From Urbifossiella limnaea (GTDB lineage Bacteria; Planctomycetota; Planctomycetia; Gemmatales; Gemmataceae), in NCBI RefSeq assembly GCF_007747215.1, contig NZ_CP036273.1, positions 1,410,322 through 1,474,321 on the forward strand: a stretch of DNA of 64,000 bases. Reading direction: 5' to 3'. Of the stretch, positions 52,154-61,700 are shown one piece after another. The notes under the pieces are model-generated. The model did no database searches, was not told where the DNA came from, and was given only the letters and a program-made list of their open reading frames with translations. The first letter of the stretch is position 1. Every line of letters begins with the position of its first letter. Both the position numbers and the translations under genes were made by a program.

Positions 52154-52543
52154 CTACGAAGCCGTCCGCAAGCGGGCGGTCACCTCGATTTCGATCTTCA
52201 TCCGCGGGTCGGTAAGGCCGGCGGCGAACATGGTCGCGGCGGGGCGACTCTCACCGAAGTACTTCTTCAGCACCGGCCAGCACGGCTTGAAGTCCGAGGC
52301 CGTCGGCAGGATGTAGGTGACGCGTACCACGTCGGCGAGGGAAGCCCCGGCCTGGGCGAGCGCGGCGGCGATGTTCTTCAGGCACTGGTCGGCCTGCTCG
52401 GCCACGTCGTCGGAAATGGTCATGGTGGCGTAGTCGAACCCGGTGGTGCCGGAGACGAACACCCACTCGCCGTCCACGACCGCCCGCGAGTAGCCGATTT
52501 CCGCCTCGAACGGCGAGCCCGTGCTGATCAGCCGCCTGCCCAT
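52154..52543 (-). CDS. RidA family enamine/imine deaminase
   Basis: A 129-residue member of the YjgF/YER057c/RidA family, which hydrolyses reactive enamine intermediates. Recognised by GYSRAVVDGEWVFVSGTTGF, QADQCLKNIAAALAQAGASL, and the C-terminal ESRPAATMFAAGLTDPRMKI with the conserved Arg before PAAT, ending in IEIEVTARL. Not linked to an obvious metabolic operon. The 220-bp spacer to the phosphoesterase gene is AT-richer than its surroundings, with no gene seen. Confidence 0.9.
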   Translation of the reverse strand: MGRRLISTGSPFEAEIGYSRAVVDGEWVFVSGTTGFDYATMTISDDVAEQADQCLKNIAAALAQAGASLADVVRVTYILPTASDFKPCWPVLKKYFGESRPAATMFAAGLTDPRMKIEIEVTARLRTAS

Positions 52544-52698
52544 CGCGTGACCCCGAAAAGAAGTTGGACCCCCGGCAGGATACGAAATTCTCTCGCCCCC
52601 CGGCCGAGGATCGGTTAGGCTAACGATTGAATCGCACCCGCCAGCTTCGCTTTCCCACCCACCGGGGTTCGCCCCGGCTCGCCTCCCGCGAGGGCTCC

Positions 52699-55188
52699 AT
52701 GACCCGCCTCGTTCCGGCCGTCGCCGTCCTGCTCGCACTTGCGTCGCCCGCCGCCGCCGCCCCGCCGTCCGACCCCGCAAGCCGCGCCGAGGTCGCCGGC
52801 ACCCCAACCGCCGTGGAAGTGACGCCGGCCAGCGTCACCCTCGACGGCGTCCGCGACGCCCGGCAGTTGGTCGTCACCGGCCGGTACGCCGACGGCACGG
52901 TCCGCGACCTGACGACGCTCACCACCGCGACGGTGAACAACGCCGCGATCGTGGACGTGCAGGACGGCCTGTACCTGCGGCCGAAGGCCAACGGCGCCGC
53001 GACGCTGACGCTGGCCGTCGGCGGCAAGACGGTGCAAGTGCCGGTCGCGGTCGCCGCGATGGATCAGCCGTCGCCGGTGAGCTTCCGCAACCACGTCATC
53101 GCGGCGATGAACGTGGGCGGGTGCAACATGGGCGCCTGCCACGGCACCCCGAGCGGCAAGAACGGCTTCAAACTGTCGCTGCGCGGGTTCGACCCTGCGG
53201 CCGACTACCTGATGCTGACCCGCGAGCAGTTCGGCCGCCGCACCGACAAGCACAGCCCGGCCCAGAGCCTGCTGCTGCTCAAGGGCGTCGGCGCCGTGCC
53301 GCACGAGGGCGGCCAGCGCTTCGGCATGGCGAGCGTGCCCGGCGAGATGGTGCTGGCGTGGATCGCCGAAGGGCTGAAGGACGACGCCCCGACGGTGCCC
53401 GGCGTGAAGAAGGTGGAAGTCGCCGGCGGCGGTCGCGTGCTGAAGACGCCGGCCCGCTGGCAGCAGCTGGCCGTGGTCGCCACCTTCGCCGACAACAAGA
53501 GCCGCGACGTGACCCGGCTCACCAACTTCAGCAGCTCCGACCCGTCGGTCGCCGACGTGACGCCGAGCGGGCTGGTGGAGTTCAAGCGGCCCGGCGAGGT
53601 CGCCATCCTGTGCCGCTACCTCGAAGAGATGGTCGCGGTGCGGGTGACGTACCTGGAGCCGCGCGAGGGCTTCACCTGGCCCAACCCGCCGGCCACGAAT
53701 TACGTCGACACGCACACGTTCAACAAGCTGCGGATGATGAGCATCGCCCCGTCGGAGCTGTGCGCCGACGACGAGTTCGTCCGCCGCGCCTACCTCGACG
53801 CCGTCGGCCGCATCCCCACGCCGGACGAGAGCCGGGCGTTCCTCACGGACCAGGACGCGAAGAAGCGCGAGAAGCTGATCGACCGGCTGGTCGAGATGCC
53901 GGAGTTCGCCGACTTCTGGGCGCTGAAGTGGGCGGACGTGCTCCGCAGCAGCCGCAAGACGATCCAGATCAAGGGGAGCTACGGGATGCAGGCGTGGCTC
54001 CGCGGCCACTTCGCCCGCAACACGCCGTTCGACACCGTGGTGCGCGAGATCATCACGTCCACCGGCGACACCTACGCCAACCCGCCGGCCAACTACTACC
54101 GCATCGCCAAGGACCCGCAGAGCCTGGCCGAGACGACGGCCCAGCTGTTCCTCGGGGTGCGGATGCAGTGCGCGAAGTGCCACAACCACCCGTTCGAGCG
54201 GTGGACGCAGGACGACTACTACGGCATGGCGGCGTGGTTCGCGCGGGTGAAGCAGCGGCCCGCGGGCGTCATCGGCACCCGCCCCGCCGCGCCGGCCGGC
54301 GCCGCCGAGGTCGTGTTCGTGAGCCGCGACGGCGAGGTGACGCAACCGCGGACCGGCAAGACGATGCGGCCGCGGTACATCGGCGTCGGCGACGCGGACG
54401 TGCCGGCCGGCGTGGACCGCCGCGAGAAGCTGGCCGACTGGCTGACCGGCGCCGAGAACCCGTTCTTCGCCAAGTCGGTGGCCAACCGCGTGTGGTTCCA
54501 CCTGATGGGGAAGGGGATCGTGGACCCGGTCGACGACTTCCGCGAGTCGAACCCGGCCGCGAACGACGAGCTGCTCGACGCCCTGGCCAAGGACTTCGTG
54601 AAGTCGAAGTTCGACCACAAGGCGCTGGTGAAGACGATCATGAAGTCGCGGACGTACCAGCTGTCGGCCCAGCCGACCGACAGCAACCGCGACGATACGA
54701 AGTACTTCTCGCACGCCGTGACGAAGCTGCTGACCGCGGAGCAGCTGCTGGACGCGCTGTGCGACGTGACGGGGCTGCCCGAGAAGTTCCCGGGCCTGCC
54801 GGCGGGGACGCGGGCGATCCAGCTGCCGGACGGCGAGGTGAACAACGCCTTCCTGAAGACGTTCGGCCAGCCGGCGCGGGAGCTGGCGTGCGAGTGCGAG
54901 CGGGAGAGCGACGGCAACCTGGCGCAGGCGCTGCAGCTGATCAACGGCCCGACGGTGAACGACAAGATTCGCAACCCCGGCAACCGCCTCGGCAAGCTGC
55001 TGGACGCGAAGAAGTCGAACGACGAGGTGCTGACGGAGCTGTACTTCGCGGCGCTGTCGCGGGGGCCGTCGAGCGAGGAGCGGCGGCTGGCGCTGGCGCA
55101 CGTCGAGCGCGGGGCCGACAAGCGGAAGGCGTGGGAGGACGTGCTCTGGGCGCTGGTGAACACCCGCGAGTTCCTGTTCCGGCATTGA
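52699..55188 (+). CDS. DUF1549/DUF1553 secreted protein with Ig-like and heme-like motifs
   Basis: An 829-residue exported protein of the planctomycete family that normally partners DUF1501. Signal peptide (LVPAVAVLLALASPAAAA). Bacterial Ig-like (Big2) segments follow (VTGRYADGTVRDLTTLTT; VVATFADNKSRDVTRLTNFS). Between them, CNMGACHGTPSGKNGFKLS has a C-x4-CH cytochrome-like motif. DUF1549 (DEFVRRAYLDAVGRIPTPDE, CAKCHNHPFERW) and DUF1553 (NPFFAKSVANRVWFHLMGKG; LTAEQLLDALCDVTG) complete it. Start ATG 52699 gives the signal peptide directly. No DUF1501 gene follows. Confidence 0.9.
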   Translation: MTRLVPAVAVLLALASPAAAAPPSDPASRAEVAGTPTAVEVTPASVTLDGVRDARQLVVTGRYADGTVRDLTTLTTATVNNAAIVDVQDGLYLRPKANGAATLTLAVGGKTVQVPVAVAAMDQPSPVSFRNHVIAAMNVGGCNMGACHGTPSGKNGFKLSLRGFDPAADYLMLTREQFGRRTDKHSPAQSLLLLKGVGAVPHEGGQRFGMASVPGEMVLAWIAEGLKDDAPTVPGVKKVEVAGGGRVLKTPARWQQLAVVATFADNKSRDVTRLTNFSSSDPSVADVTPSGLVEFKRPGEVAILCRYLEEMVAVRVTYLEPREGFTWPNPPATNYVDTHTFNKLRMMSIAPSELCADDEFVRRAYLDAVGRIPTPDESRAFLTDQDAKKREKLIDRLVEMPEFADFWALKWADVLRSSRKTIQIKGSYGMQAWLRGHFARNTPFDTVVREIITSTGDTYANPPANYYRIAKDPQSLAETTAQLFLGVRMQCAKCHNHPFERWTQDDYYGMAAWFARVKQRPAGVIGTRPAAPAGAAEVVFVSRDGEVTQPRTGKTMRPRYIGVGDADVPAGVDRREKLADWLTGAENPFFAKSVANRVWFHLMGKGIVDPVDDFRESNPAANDELLDALAKDFVKSKFDHKALVKTIMKSRTYQLSAQPTDSNRDDTKYFSHAVTKLLTAEQLLDALCDVTGLPEKFPGLPAGTRAIQLPDGEVNNAFLKTFGQPARELACECERESDGNLAQALQLINGPTVNDKIRNPGNRLGKLLDAKKSNDEVLTELYFAALSRGPSSEERRLALAHVERGADKRKAWEDVLWALVNTREFLFRH

Positions 55189-55216
55189 TCCCAAGTCCGA
55201 CCTGACGCGCATCCTG

Positions 55217-55249
55217 ACCGGCCCCGGCGGCGACCCCGCCGGGGCCGGT
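55217..55249. terminator. 14-bp hairpin after the DUF1553 gene
   Basis: Perfect 14-bp GC arms (55217-55230 and 55236-55249) with a 5-nt loop, 28 nt after the stop. Confidence 0.65.
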
Positions 55250-55268
55250 GTCGTTCCCCGGAGGTGTC

Positions 55269-55709
55269 ATGCGTGCGGCTGCGTGGGCGGGGGTCGTGTT
55301 GCTGGCGTGGCCGACGGTCGCGGCCGCAAACGTGGCGGTGCTCTATTACCCGGGCGACCCCGGCTACGCGCGAGCAAGGTTGGCGTCGCAGGTGGTCCGC
55401 GGCGCGGCGGTCGGGGCGGTCGTGACAGGGATCGCGTGGTTCGTCCGGTCCCGGGGCTCCAATCGCGTGGCCGCGACGGCCGTGCTCGGCACCTTCCTGG
55501 TCGTCGCGCTCCTCTACTGGGGCGGCTCCTTGGTCGTCATCGTCCCGCCGGACGAGCCGAAGCTGCCGTTCGAGCGATTCGGCCGCCGGCCCGGCCCGGG
55601 GGAGGTGAGCGGTGAGGAGGTCACGCTCTACGCGGCCGTGGGTGCGATGGTCCTCGCGGCCGGCGGGGTCGCGGTCGCACGGCGGTCAGTCCCGAAGCGT
55701 GAGGGCTAA
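55269..55709 (+). CDS. Small membrane protein of unknown function
   Basis: A 146-residue protein with a signal-like first helix (AAAWAGVVLLAWPTVAAANV) and three further hydrophobic segments (GAAVGAVVTGIAWFV; AATAVLGTFLVVALLYWGGS; VTLYAAVGAMVLAAGGVAVA). GGAGGTGTC precedes the ATG. The stop overlaps the convergent TPR lipoprotein by 24 bp. No family recognised. Confidence 0.6.
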   Translation: MRAAAWAGVVLLAWPTVAAANVAVLYYPGDPGYARARLASQVVRGAAVGAVVTGIAWFVRSRGSNRVAATAVLGTFLVVALLYWGGSLVVIVPPDEPKLPFERFGRRPGPGEVSGEEVTLYAAVGAMVLAAGGVAVARRSVPKREG

Positions 55710-56345
55710 CTGCCGCCGCTCCGCGGCAGTCAGCCCCGCCGGCGACGCGGTCCGCGCCGCGGCCCGCGCCGCGGCCGCCGCACGAGGGTTCCCCGCCCGC
55801 TCGTGCGCCAGTGCCAGGTACGCCAGCGGCCGGGCGTCGCCGGGGCGCAGGTCTCGGGCCTCGGCCAGCGCCTTCACCGCCTGACACAGCACCTCCTCGC
55901 GCGACTCCACCTCGTCGGCCCCCGGCTGATCCGCGAGGCGCAACAACCCCGCGCCGCGGTGGAACGCCTCGGCCGCGCGGTCGCCGTCGTCGCGGGCGAT
56001 CTCCATCAGCCGGGTGTGACAGTGGACGAGGTGTCCGCGAACCGGGCCGGTCCCGTCCTGCGCCGCGGCGACGAACCGCTCGAAGTGGCCCCGCGCCTCC
56101 GCAGCGCGGTCGAGCTTCCACAACAGCTCGGCGAGGTGCGCCCGGAACATCGGCTGGTCCGGGTACCGGCTCACGTGCGCCTCGAGGTGCGTCGCCGCGG
56201 CGGCTTGTTCGCCACGCTGGAGGCACTCGGCGGCGAGCGTCAGCGAGTCGTCGTCGGCGGGTGTGGTCAGCTCCGGCGGCGGCGGGCCGAGGAGCGTCTG
56301 ACACCCGGCGGACGCGAGCAAACCGACGAGCAGCAGCCGGCGCAT
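55686..56345 (-). CDS. TPR lipoprotein
   Basis: A 219-residue protein with a lipoprotein signal (LLLVGLLASAGC, lipidated Cys15). TPR-like helices follow: LTLAAECLQRGEQAAAATHL, HLAELLWKLDRAAEARGHFE, and ARPLAYLALAHERAGNPRAA. Probably anchored in the envelope, where it serves as a protein-interaction scaffold. Monocistronic on the minus strand. Confidence 0.75.
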   Translation of the reverse strand: MRRLLLVGLLASAGCQTLLGPPPPELTTPADDDSLTLAAECLQRGEQAAAATHLEAHVSRYPDQPMFRAHLAELLWKLDRAAEARGHFERFVAAAQDGTGPVRGHLVHCHTRLMEIARDDGDRAAEAFHRGAGLLRLADQPGADEVESREEVLCQAVKALAEARDLRPGDARPLAYLALAHERAGNPRAAAAARAAARTASPAGLTAAERRQLALTLRD

Positions 56346-56473
56346 CCGTCGTCCTCCCCGGAGGGACGAATCGACGGCGCGGGTCGCACTAGTTCAGGCG
56401 GTTGGGGCGGACTGGGGAAGTGGCGTGGGAAGCTGGGCAAGGGTGACGGGTCGTGCCTGATGGATGGTCGAAC

Positions 56474-56497
56474 GCCCACCCGCCGCGGCGGGTGGGC
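56474..56497. terminator. 24-bp palindrome after the FHA gene
   Basis: GCCCACCCGCCG followed by its complement, 10 nt after the FHA-gene stop. Same class as the hairpins at 30245-30268 and 57397-57414. Confidence 0.65.
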
Positions 56498-56507
56498 TTC
56501 GCCGGGT

Positions 56508-57188
56508 CTAGCGCATCGGCTCCGGCTCGCTGATGGTGCGGCCGTACCGGGCCAGCAGCATCTGCACCGCCTGAACCGTCTGCCACTCGTTGAACCCGAG
56601 CTTGACCTCCGTCCCGTCCTCGTTGGCGTCGATGTTCTCGACGGCGTTCGTCAACCCGCGGTGGAGGTAGTCGAAGATCTCGCTCAGCCGGGCGGATTGG
56701 GCCGGGGTCAGCTTGTTCGGCAGCGGCGGTAGGTCGTCGTCGAACGCCGACCACTGCTTCGGCGTCGCCTCCGGGTCGAGCGGGGCGGCGGCCGGCACCC
56801 GGCCCGCGGCGGCGGCCAGCTCGTCGGCGCGAATCGTCTGGGCGTGGGCGCCGCCGTTGGCCGGCACCGACGTGGCCCGGCGGGCGGCGATCTCCTCCAT
56901 CGTGCCGAACAGCAACATGCTGCGGCCGATCGACACCTGATCACCCGGCCGCAGCCGGCGAATCTGCACCGCGGCGCCGTTGACCCGTGTGCCGTTGGTG
57001 CTGTCGAGGTCGGTCAGGATGATGTCCTGGTCCTCGATCTGAATCTTGGCGTGGTAGCGGCTGACGCGCTCGTCGTTGAGACGCAGGCCGTTCCCCTCCT
57101 CGCGGCCGATCGTGACCGGGATCGGCAGGTCCTTGTAGACACGCCCCTTGTCGACGCCCTCGAGTACGAGAAAGGTGACGCTGCGCAT
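56508..57188 (-). CDS. FHA-domain protein
   Basis: A 226-residue cytosolic protein. The forkhead-associated domain (residues ~1-100) binds phosphothreonine: PVTIGREEGNGLRLND, VSRYHAKIQI and LTDLDSTNGTRVNG show the conserved GR, SRxHA and NG residues. The C-terminal half is helical (TPAQSARLSEIFDYLHRG; NEWQTVQAVQMLLARYG) and unknown. It is a natural reader for the Ser/Thr kinases in this genome. A strong purine box is not evident before ATG 57188. Confidence 0.88.
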   Translation of the reverse strand: MRSVTFLVLEGVDKGRVYKDLPIPVTIGREEGNGLRLNDERVSRYHAKIQIEDQDIILTDLDSTNGTRVNGAAVQIRRLRPGDQVSIGRSMLLFGTMEEIAARRATSVPANGGAHAQTIRADELAAAAGRVPAAAPLDPEATPKQWSAFDDDLPPLPNKLTPAQSARLSEIFDYLHRGLTNAVENIDANEDGTEVKLGFNEWQTVQAVQMLLARYGRTISEPEPMR

Positions 57189-57396
57189 GAGCCGGGTCCT
57201 TGCGGCGGGGGCGCCGGCCGGGGCGAACCGGCCGGTAGTTTGGGTATAGCACAAACCGGCGATTGGGGGGCGGAGGTGTCGCGCCGATCCCTCCCCGCCG
57301 GCATTGTCACCGGGCGGACTGCCGGTGTCAATTCACTGTTTGCGTTTTTGTGTCTGGTGTCGGGCGGTTCGTGGGACTGGTCGCGGGGGCGACCCT

Positions 57397-57414
57397 CACC
57401 CGCCGCGGCGGGTG
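57397..57414. terminator. 18-bp palindrome after the superoxide dismutase gene
   Basis: CACCCGCCG with its complement, 15 nt after the SOD stop; related to 56474-56497. Confidence 0.6.
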
Positions 57415-57429
57415 GAGGCTTCGTGGGCG

Positions 57430-58143
57430 TCACGCCTTCGGCCGCCGGGTGTACTGCTCGTTCACGTGGTTCCAATTTACCACCTGGAACCACGCCTCGA
57501 CGTACTTCGCGCGAACATTGCGGTACTTCAGGTAGTACGCGTGCTCCCACACGTCGACGCCGAGCAGCGTGTGCTTCCCCTCCATCAGCGGGCTGTCCTG
57601 GTTCGGCGTGCTGCTCACGCCGAGCGGCTTGCCGTCGGCCCCGCCGACGACGAGCCAGGCCCAGCCGCTGCCGAACTGACCCAGGGCGCGGGCGGTGAAC
57701 GCCTTCTTGAAGCCGTCCATGCTGCCGAAGCTGGCGTCGATGGCGGCGCTGAGCTCGGCCGACGGCGCGCCGCCGGTGCCGGGCTTGGCCATCATCCGCC
57801 AGAACCACGTGTGGTTGAGGTGGCCGCCGCCGTTGTTGCGGACGGCGGTGCGGACCGCTTCCGGCACGGTGGCGATGTTGCGGACGATGTCTTCGATCGG
57901 TCGCGCGGCCCAGTCGGGGGCGCCGGCCAGAGCGGCGTTGAGGTTCGTCACGTACGCCTGGTGGTGGCGGTCGTGGTGAATGGTCATCGTCTCCGCGTCG
58001 ATGACCGGCTCCAGGTCGGTCGCCGGGTACGGCAGCGGCGCGAGCACGAAGGGGCCCTTCGGCTGGGCGGCGGCGAGGCCGGGGAAGGCCAGGCCGGCGG
58101 CGCCGGCGGTGGCGCTCTTAAACAGGTCGCGACGGGTCAGCAT
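57430..58143 (-). CDS. Tat-exported Fe/Mn superoxide dismutase
   Basis: A 237-residue superoxide dismutase with a twin-arginine signal ([20 protein letters not shown]), so it acts outside the cytosol. Metal ligands are visible as the His in [12 protein letters not shown], the His in NHTWFWRMM, and the Asp/His pair in [15 protein letters not shown]. The glycine/glutamine segment [10 protein letters not shown] is conserved. Iron or manganese use cannot be told. Monocistronic. Confidence 0.92.
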   Translation of the reverse strand: MLTRRDLFKSATAGAAGLAFPGLAAAQPKGPFVLAPLPYPATDLEPVIDAETMTIHHDRHHQAYVTNLNAALAGAPDWAARPIEDIVRNIATVPEAVRTAVRNNGGGHLNHTWFWRMMAKPGTGGAPSAELSAAIDASFGSMDGFKKAFTARALGQFGSGWAWLVVGGADGKPLGVSSTPNQDSPLMEGKHTLLGVDVWEHAYYLKYRNVRAKYVEAWFQVVNWNHVNEQYTRRPKA

Positions 58144-58728
58144 CGGTGGGTTCTCGGTGGCGTGGGGAGGGCGACGGTTCGCACGGCTGATCGTAGGCGC
58201 CGGCGGGACGGGTTGGAAGCAAAAAGCCCGCCGTACCGGAATCCCGCGGCCCGGGGCGGCAGTTCAACGACAGACGGACCACCCGTGCAGGCCGGCGGTT
58301 GAGCAGAAGTCGGTGAAAACCACTCGGGACGAAAATCGCTGGCGTCACAACCCGTCGTACAGCCACAGGGTCCGGACCGGGAATGACCCGAAGGACCGGC
58401 GCCACGTCCACGCGGAGGGGCGGGAACGCGGCGGTTCCGTACAGGCGGGCGTTGCACGGCGGGGCGGCGCGGGTAGTGTTCCCGACACGTACCCCCACGG
58501 ACGGGTTGCGCCTCAGGCGTGTCGGGCGGGTCGGGTTGCGCCGGAGGTGCAACCCGACCCGCGCGTGGGGGGTCTGGCCGGTTCCGGCCCAACCACGGGA
58601 AAACTTTGCGGGGTTCCGCCCCGTCGAGAAGTATGAGCGGCGGCCCCCGGGCCGCCCGCCGGCCGTTTACACCCCGGGCCGCCTCGGACGCGGTTCGCCA
58701 CAGCTGGCCCAGGTACAGGACGCGCACC
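58144..58728. other. Long intergenic region before the giant surface gene
   Basis: 585 bp with no convincing gene between the divergent SOD and giant-protein genes. A nested dyad occupies about 58491-58573: an inner 13-bp stem (CGGGTCGGGTTGC at 58527-58539 with 58549-58561), and an outer ACCCCCACG (58491) with CGTGGGGG (58564). The rest shows no recognised element; the plus frame contains stop-free patches of biased composition only. Confidence 0.45.
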
Positions 58729-61700
58729 ATGTCGAATAAGTCCAAGAAGTCGCTCGCCCAACTCCTCCGCAAGTGGGTCGCCCGCGGCAGCCGCGTGTCG
58801 GCGCCCCGGCCGACGGCCAAGTTGCGGGTGGAGCAGTACGAGGAGCGGGTGGTTCCGGCTACCACGCCGCCGGTGTCGTTCACCACCTACCCGACCGTCC
58901 CGGTCGTGTCCGTGACCGACGGGGACGGGGCGTACGCCCCGCAGGTGGTCGCCGACCCGACCAACCCGAACACCCTGGCGCTGATCGCCGCCGAGCCGAC
59001 CGGGATCCAGGCCCAGATTAGTTTCGACGGCGGGACGACCTGGACCGAGTTCCGGAACACCACGGATCCGTTCCGGAACAACACCACGTCCGGCGGCAAG
59101 CTCCGCGACCCGGACCTCCCCCTGGACCAGTCCAACAACTGGTACACCAACGTCTCCTCCCCGACCATTGCGTTCACCCGGTCGGGCAAGATCTACGTCT
59201 CGTACCTCGAGCACAACGCCCTCAAAACCAGTGGGTCGTTGGTGGTCGAACGGTTCACCGTGGACCGGGCGGCCCAGGCCACGACCCAGGACGACCTCGA
59301 GACCGCCGTCAGCACCGGGACCAACCCCCAGACGTACAACCTCCGGTCGAACGGGAGCGACAACCAAGCCGCGGTCCTGTACCGCTGGCAGGACAACGGA
59401 GGCACGGTCAACCGCCCGGCCAACATCTACCTGGCCGTCGACACCAACCTGCCCACCGTCACCGACCCGGTCACCGGCCTGACGTCGACCAACCCGTTCA
59501 CGAACGACCCCACCAACGGCGCGATTAACACCGAGACCGTGTTCGTGGCGTGGAACATGGTGTCCAGCACCCCGACCGTGCAGGACGGGGGTTCTCAGAA
59601 CCTCGGTTACACCCCGAACGCCGTGATGCTGGCCATCGGCCGGGACGACCCACTTGCGGCGGCCGCAGGGTTGGAGCCGTTCCAGTTCACGACCCCGCTG
59701 CCGGTGAACGACGCGATCTTCCTGGGCGACGGTGGCGCGTCGGTGCCCGCCGGCGGGCACTTCCTGGGGGCTGGCAACACCCAGGCCCAGGACAACACCG
59801 GTGGCATCGCCCCGCAGATCGTGTTCACCCCACCCCGGGTCGTTTCCGGGTACGACACCGACCCGACCACCCCGGGTTCCCAGCAGATCGTCACGACCCC
59901 CGGGCAGATGTCGATCGTCTGGAGCACCGTCGGAAACCGGTTCATCACCAGCACCGTGGACCTGGACGGGTCGCTGGCGTCTGCCGCCTACGAGTTCCGG
60001 AGCACGAACAACCCGACCGCGACTTCATTCTCCTCCCCCCCGGTCGGCGTTACTCCCAACTTCTACGACGGCACCCCTCTCATCCGCGACGCGATCCGGC
60101 CTGCGTCCGGTCCCGACATCGCGGTCACAACCAGCTACCAGTTGACTGTCGATCTGACTCAGTTCGCAGGGACGTTTACCAGTCTGGACGACCTGGACGT
60201 CGGGCTCGGCATCTCGAGTCCGAACCTGGCCCACCTGCAAATCGTGCTGCGGGCTCCCGACGGCACGGCCATCACGTTGGTGGACAATCGGATCAACACG
60301 TCCGGCGGGACCAACATCTTCGGCACCGGGGTCCCGCGGGGGATGACCGGCGTCGACATGGGCGTATTCCGGGGCGTGCAGGGTTCGGCCTCCCAGCAGA
60401 ACGGGACGGCGCGACTTGGGGGCGTGACCGGCACCGACTTCAGCCAGGAGGCGGCCCGTCAGATTCACGACCCGGTCAACAACGGCAGCGGGTACGGCGG
60501 GAGTTACCGTCCCCAGGGCGGCACCCTGAGCACCCTGTACGGCCTGAACGCCGCCGCGTTGTCCGGCACGTGGACGCTGGAGATCACCGACGCCCGGTCC
60601 GACGGGCTCACCGCCACCTTCGGCAACGTCACCATCCCGGACGCCCCGATCCAGATGCTCCGGTACTGGTCGCTCGACTTCGTGTCGGCCGCCGACAACC
60701 GCAACCTCGCATCGGACAGCAAGGGGTACGACGGGCGGTACGGGGCAGACACCTTCGCCCGGATCGGCGGCATCGCGGACATCGCCACACTCGTTCCGCC
60801 GAAGGCCGGGATCAATGACGTGGCGGGCGACCAGGTTTACCCGACCAACGCCGGGCCGGCGGGCACCGCGGCCGGGTCCGCGGCCGGCGTGTTCGGGGTC
60901 GGGTCGGGGCTGTCGGTCGCGTACGACAGCAGCTTCGGGAGTTACAGCCGGTTCGGCGGCCGGCTATACGCCGTGTTCACCGGCGGCGGCGGGACGAACA
61001 CCAACATCTTCCTCACCTCGTCCGACGACAACGGGGCCAGCTGGACCGCCCCGGTCCAGGTGAACGACGACCGGGCGAGCGACAGCTTCACCGAGGGGGT
61101 GCGGACCCAGTACCAGCCGACGGTGACCGTCGACCCGACCAACGGGATGGTCGTGGTGATGTGGTTCGACGCCCGGAACGACGCCAGCAACAGCCGGGTG
61201 CAGACCTACATCGCCACCAGCATCGACGGCGGCGAGACGTTCAGCCTCAACCAGTCGGTGAACGAGGAGAAGACGGCGATCGACGCCGTGACCGGGCGGA
61301 CCGTGGTGCTGGAGCAGGTGCCGACCAACGTCAACGGGCAACCGGTCTACGGGACCGGGCTGTTCCAGTACGGCGGGGTGGGCATCCGGCAGTCGCTGCT
61401 CGCCTACGGCGGGGTCATCCAGCCGTTCTGGTCCGGGAACCGGAACACCAACGCGTTGGGCGAGTCGGGCATCTTCACCGCCAAGGTGCTGAGTGCGGCC
61501 GGCCCGCGGGTGGTCGACAGCGACATGGGCGCGGTCAGCGGGATCAGCGTCGATCTCACCGCCTCCGGCGGGCAACTCCAGGTCGGCGCCATCCGCGTCC
61601 GCGACGAGAATAACAGCACCACCCCCCCGCTCTCCGCGGCGCCGTACACCATCCCTGAGCTGGGCACTAACGCCCCCCGGACCCAGTACAACGACCGCTT

